Below are positions 21,045 through 22,655 of a DNA stretch of 22,655 nt, in pieces. The notes below the pieces were generated by a model. That model made no database searches, had not been told where the DNA came from, and saw only the letters and a program-made list of their open reading frames with translations. The stretch's first letter is position 1, and the number at the start of each line of letters is the position of its first letter. The stretch is from an uncultured Acidimicrobium sp. (GTDB lineage Bacteria; Actinomycetota; Acidimicrobiia; Acidimicrobiales; Ilumatobacteraceae), in NCBI GenBank assembly GCA_903853285.1, contig CAINTF010000236.1:1-22655 (forward strand), given 5' to 3'. The translations under genes and the position numbers were made by a program.

Positions 21045-22655
21045 AATTCGATTTTTTGAGCGGCGCCCACGCCAGCGAGAGGTGTTTGGTTCCCACTAAT
21101 CGGAAACGAATTGTCGCCTCAGCTTTTTCGCCGGATCCACGAATCTCGATGATCACACCTTCGCCAAATGTTGGGTGCTCAATGTCGTCGCCAATGCGAA
21201 ACCCGTGATTGGCATCTTGTTGTTGTGCTGTTGATGCCGGAGCAACATTGGTGTTGTTGCGATTGAGGCGCTGCTGCGGTGCATAACCGCGATCGGCATG
21301 AGAACGAAAGCTGTATCGCTCAGAGTCTGCACCTGAGTCGACGCTGCCTTCTCGCTGAATCAATTCGTCGGGAATCTCGCTCAAAAATCTGGAAGGTGGG
21401 TTGTACTGAGTCGACCCATACAGACTTCTACTCCATGCATGACTCAACACAAGTTGTTCTTTCGCGCGTGTAATCCCTACATAAGCAAGTCGCCGTTCTT
21501 CTTCTAATTCGACAGGGTCGTTGAGCGCTCGGTTGTGAGGGAAAATTCCTTCCTCCACACCAACAATGAATACGACTGGAAACTCGAGACCTTTGGCTGA
21601 ATGCAACGTCATCAATGTGACGTGGTTGTCCGAATCGAGTTGGTCGGTGTCTGCGACGAGCGCTACCTGCTCTAGGAATTCGTCAACCTGAGTAAATTCG
21701 GCAGCGACACCTATCAATTCGTTGATGTTCTCTTCGCGCCCAGCAGACTCCACAGTGTTTTCGGCCTTCAACTCATTCATGTATCCACCAGCATTCAGCG
21801 CGTGGCGCAACACCGCACTTGGACCATCGACCAGCAGCGCTTGGCACTCATCGATCAGTTGATTAAATGCGTTAATGCCGCGCTGCGCTGCAGCACCCAC
21901 ACCAGCTTCGGCGGACTTACGCAGTGCGAGAGCAAATGAGATACCGCATTCATTGGCATACGCATCAACTTTGCCAATTGTTGTATCGCCGATACCACGC
22001 TTCGGTACATTCAAAATTCGTTTGAGGCTTACTTCATCAAGCGTGTTATACGACAAGCGCAAATACGCGAGCGCATCCTTAACTTCGCGGCGATCATAAA
22101 ACTTGGTGCCACCGATGACTTTGTATGTCACTCCACGATGGATAAGCGACTCTTCAAGCACGCGACTTTGAGCATTGGTTCGGTAGAAAATTGCAAAATC
22201 GCTCCAAGGGCGATGCTCGGAATCGTGCACTTCTTTTAGCCGATTAACAACCCAGTTTGCCTCGCCAAACTCGTCATCGGCAAAATAGCGAATAACTTTT
22301 TCGCCCTTACCCAGGTCGGTCCATAGGTCTTTGGGCTTGCGATCAATGTTGTTAGTAATGACCGCATTCGCAGCATCCAAAATTGTTTGTGTGCTGCGAT
22401 AATTTTGCGCCAACACAACTGTTGTTACTTCGGGAAATGCATTTTCAAATTGCATGATGTTTCTGAAGTCGGCCCCACGAAAGCGATACACACTTTGGTC
22501 AGTGTCGCCCACCACACACACGTTGTGGTGCAGCGCACCAAGCATCAGCACAATCTCGTTTTGCGCCATGTTGGTGTCTTGATACTCGTCGATCAAAATA
22601 TGCTTAAAACGCTCTTGGTAGGTGCGTAATACGTCTGGGTGTTGACGAAATAGCC
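21043..22655 (-). CDS. pcrA: ATP-dependent DNA helicase PcrA/UvrD, 5' end outside window
   Basis: This is the C-terminal about 537 residues of a superfamily 1A 3'-to-5' helicase for repair and replication. The frame is open to the window edge, and the sequence before the TTG at 22596 (TYQERFKHI) is normal UvrD sequence, so that TTG is not a start. Seen in order are motif II LIDEYQDTN, motif III VGDTDQSVYRFRGA, motif IV QNYRST, motif V TLHSAKGLEFPVVFIVGVEEG, and motif VI EERRLAYVGITRAKEQL. The end (GFRIGDDIEHPTFGEGVIIEIRG ... WAPLKK) is the Tudor-like tail of PcrA that contacts RNA polymerase in known members. The Walker A part lies outside. Its neighbourhood with sucCD and an M23 gene recalls mycobacterial uvrD1. 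Confidence 0.96.
   Translation of the reverse strand, partial: LFRQHPDVLRTYQERFKHILIDEYQDTNMAQNEIVLMLGALHHNVCVVGDTDQSVYRFRGADFRNIMQFENAFPEVTTVVLAQNYRSTQTILDAANAVITNNIDRKPKDLWTDLGKGEKVIRYFADDEFGEANWVVNRLKEVHDSEHRPWSDFAIFYRTNAQSRVLEESLIHRGVTYKVIGGTKFYDRREVKDALAYLRLSYNTLDEVSLKRILNVPKRGIGDTTIGKVDAYANECGISFALALRKSAEAGVGAAAQRGINAFNQLIDECQALLVDGPSAVLRHALNAGGYMNELKAENTVESAGREENINELIGVAAEFTQVDEFLEQVALVADTDQLDSDNHVTLMTLHSAKGLEFPVVFIVGVEEGIFPHNRALNDPVELEEERRLAYVGITRAKEQLVLSHAWSRSLYGSTQYNPPSRFLSEIPDELIQREGSVDSGADSERYSFRSHADRGYAPQQRLNRNNTNVAPASTAQQQDANHGFRIGDDIEHPTFGEGVIIEIRGSGEKAEATIRFRLVGTKHLSLAWAPLKKSN

Noticed and set aside
22594..22596. TTG as start of pcrA
   Set aside because: It is an internal Leu just before the Walker B motif; the frame and the UvrD similarity continue to the window edge.
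1..22655. tRNA, rRNA, insertion sequence, prophage or attachment sites
   Set aside because: No non-coding gap is longer than 156 bases, and no transposase, integrase or tRNA-like cloverleaf was seen.

Overview
The window is a compact, almost entirely coding stretch of a bacterial chromosome: 21 protein genes (the two at the edges cut by the window), no RNA genes, no mobile elements and no CRISPR. The likely host is an actinobacterium, probably of the Acidimicrobiia/Ilumatobacteraceae kind found in fresh or marine water. This is an inference from four things: about half G+C by eye, mycobacterium-like protein types (AtsA-like cytosolic sulfatase, PcrA with basic C-terminus, actinobacterial mdh), the close linkage of pcrA, an M23 peptidase and sucCD that also occurs in Mycobacterium, and many starts with a TANNNT -10 box but no Shine-Dalgarno sequence. 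No marker gene settles the species.

Layout. Positions 2-2463 (+) hold a fumarylacetoacetate hydrolase-family enzyme (5' end missing) and a D-aminoacylase-like amidohydrolase. Positions 2479-5332 (-) hold a formylglycine sulfatase and a coupled DinB-fold protein. Positions 5469-8424 (+) hold an RNase Z-like metallo-hydrolase, a DhlA-type haloalkane dehalogenase and a CapA-like lipoprotein. Positions 8461-9837 (-) hold an ammonium transporter with a GlnR-box-like array upstream. Positions 9994-12344 (+) hold an HNH-type zinc protein, a Nudix hydrolase and a class III aminotransferase. Positions 12363-14269 (-) hold a nucleoside hydrolase overlapping a ReAV-type asparaginase. An M23 peptidase lies at 14314-14988 (+). 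Positions 14997-20463 (-) form a probable operon: a stand-alone B12-binding mutase subunit, sucC, sucD, an OafA-type acyltransferase with an SGNH domain, and mdh. A one-helix membrane protein (20551-21024, +) and pcrA (-, 5' end missing) close the window.

How the genes fit together. The left half reads as scavenging of organic molecules: acylated D-amino acids, sulfate esters, haloalkanes. The middle is nitrogen acquisition: ammonium uptake, asparagine and nucleoside hydrolysis, amino-group transfer. The right half is central carbon metabolism: B12-dependent acyl-CoA rearrangement leading to succinyl-CoA, then succinate with GTP/ATP formation, then malate to oxaloacetate. DNA repair and wall genes are interleaved.

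I see no defence island or clearly new system. The most interesting signals are regulatory and small-scale: (near-)leaderless -10 boxes at fixed distance from about half the starts, a GlnR-like array before amt, a 12-bp tandem repeat between convergent genes, a 17-bp tandem duplication across the sucD stop codon, and an orphan B12-binding subunit joined to sucCD.
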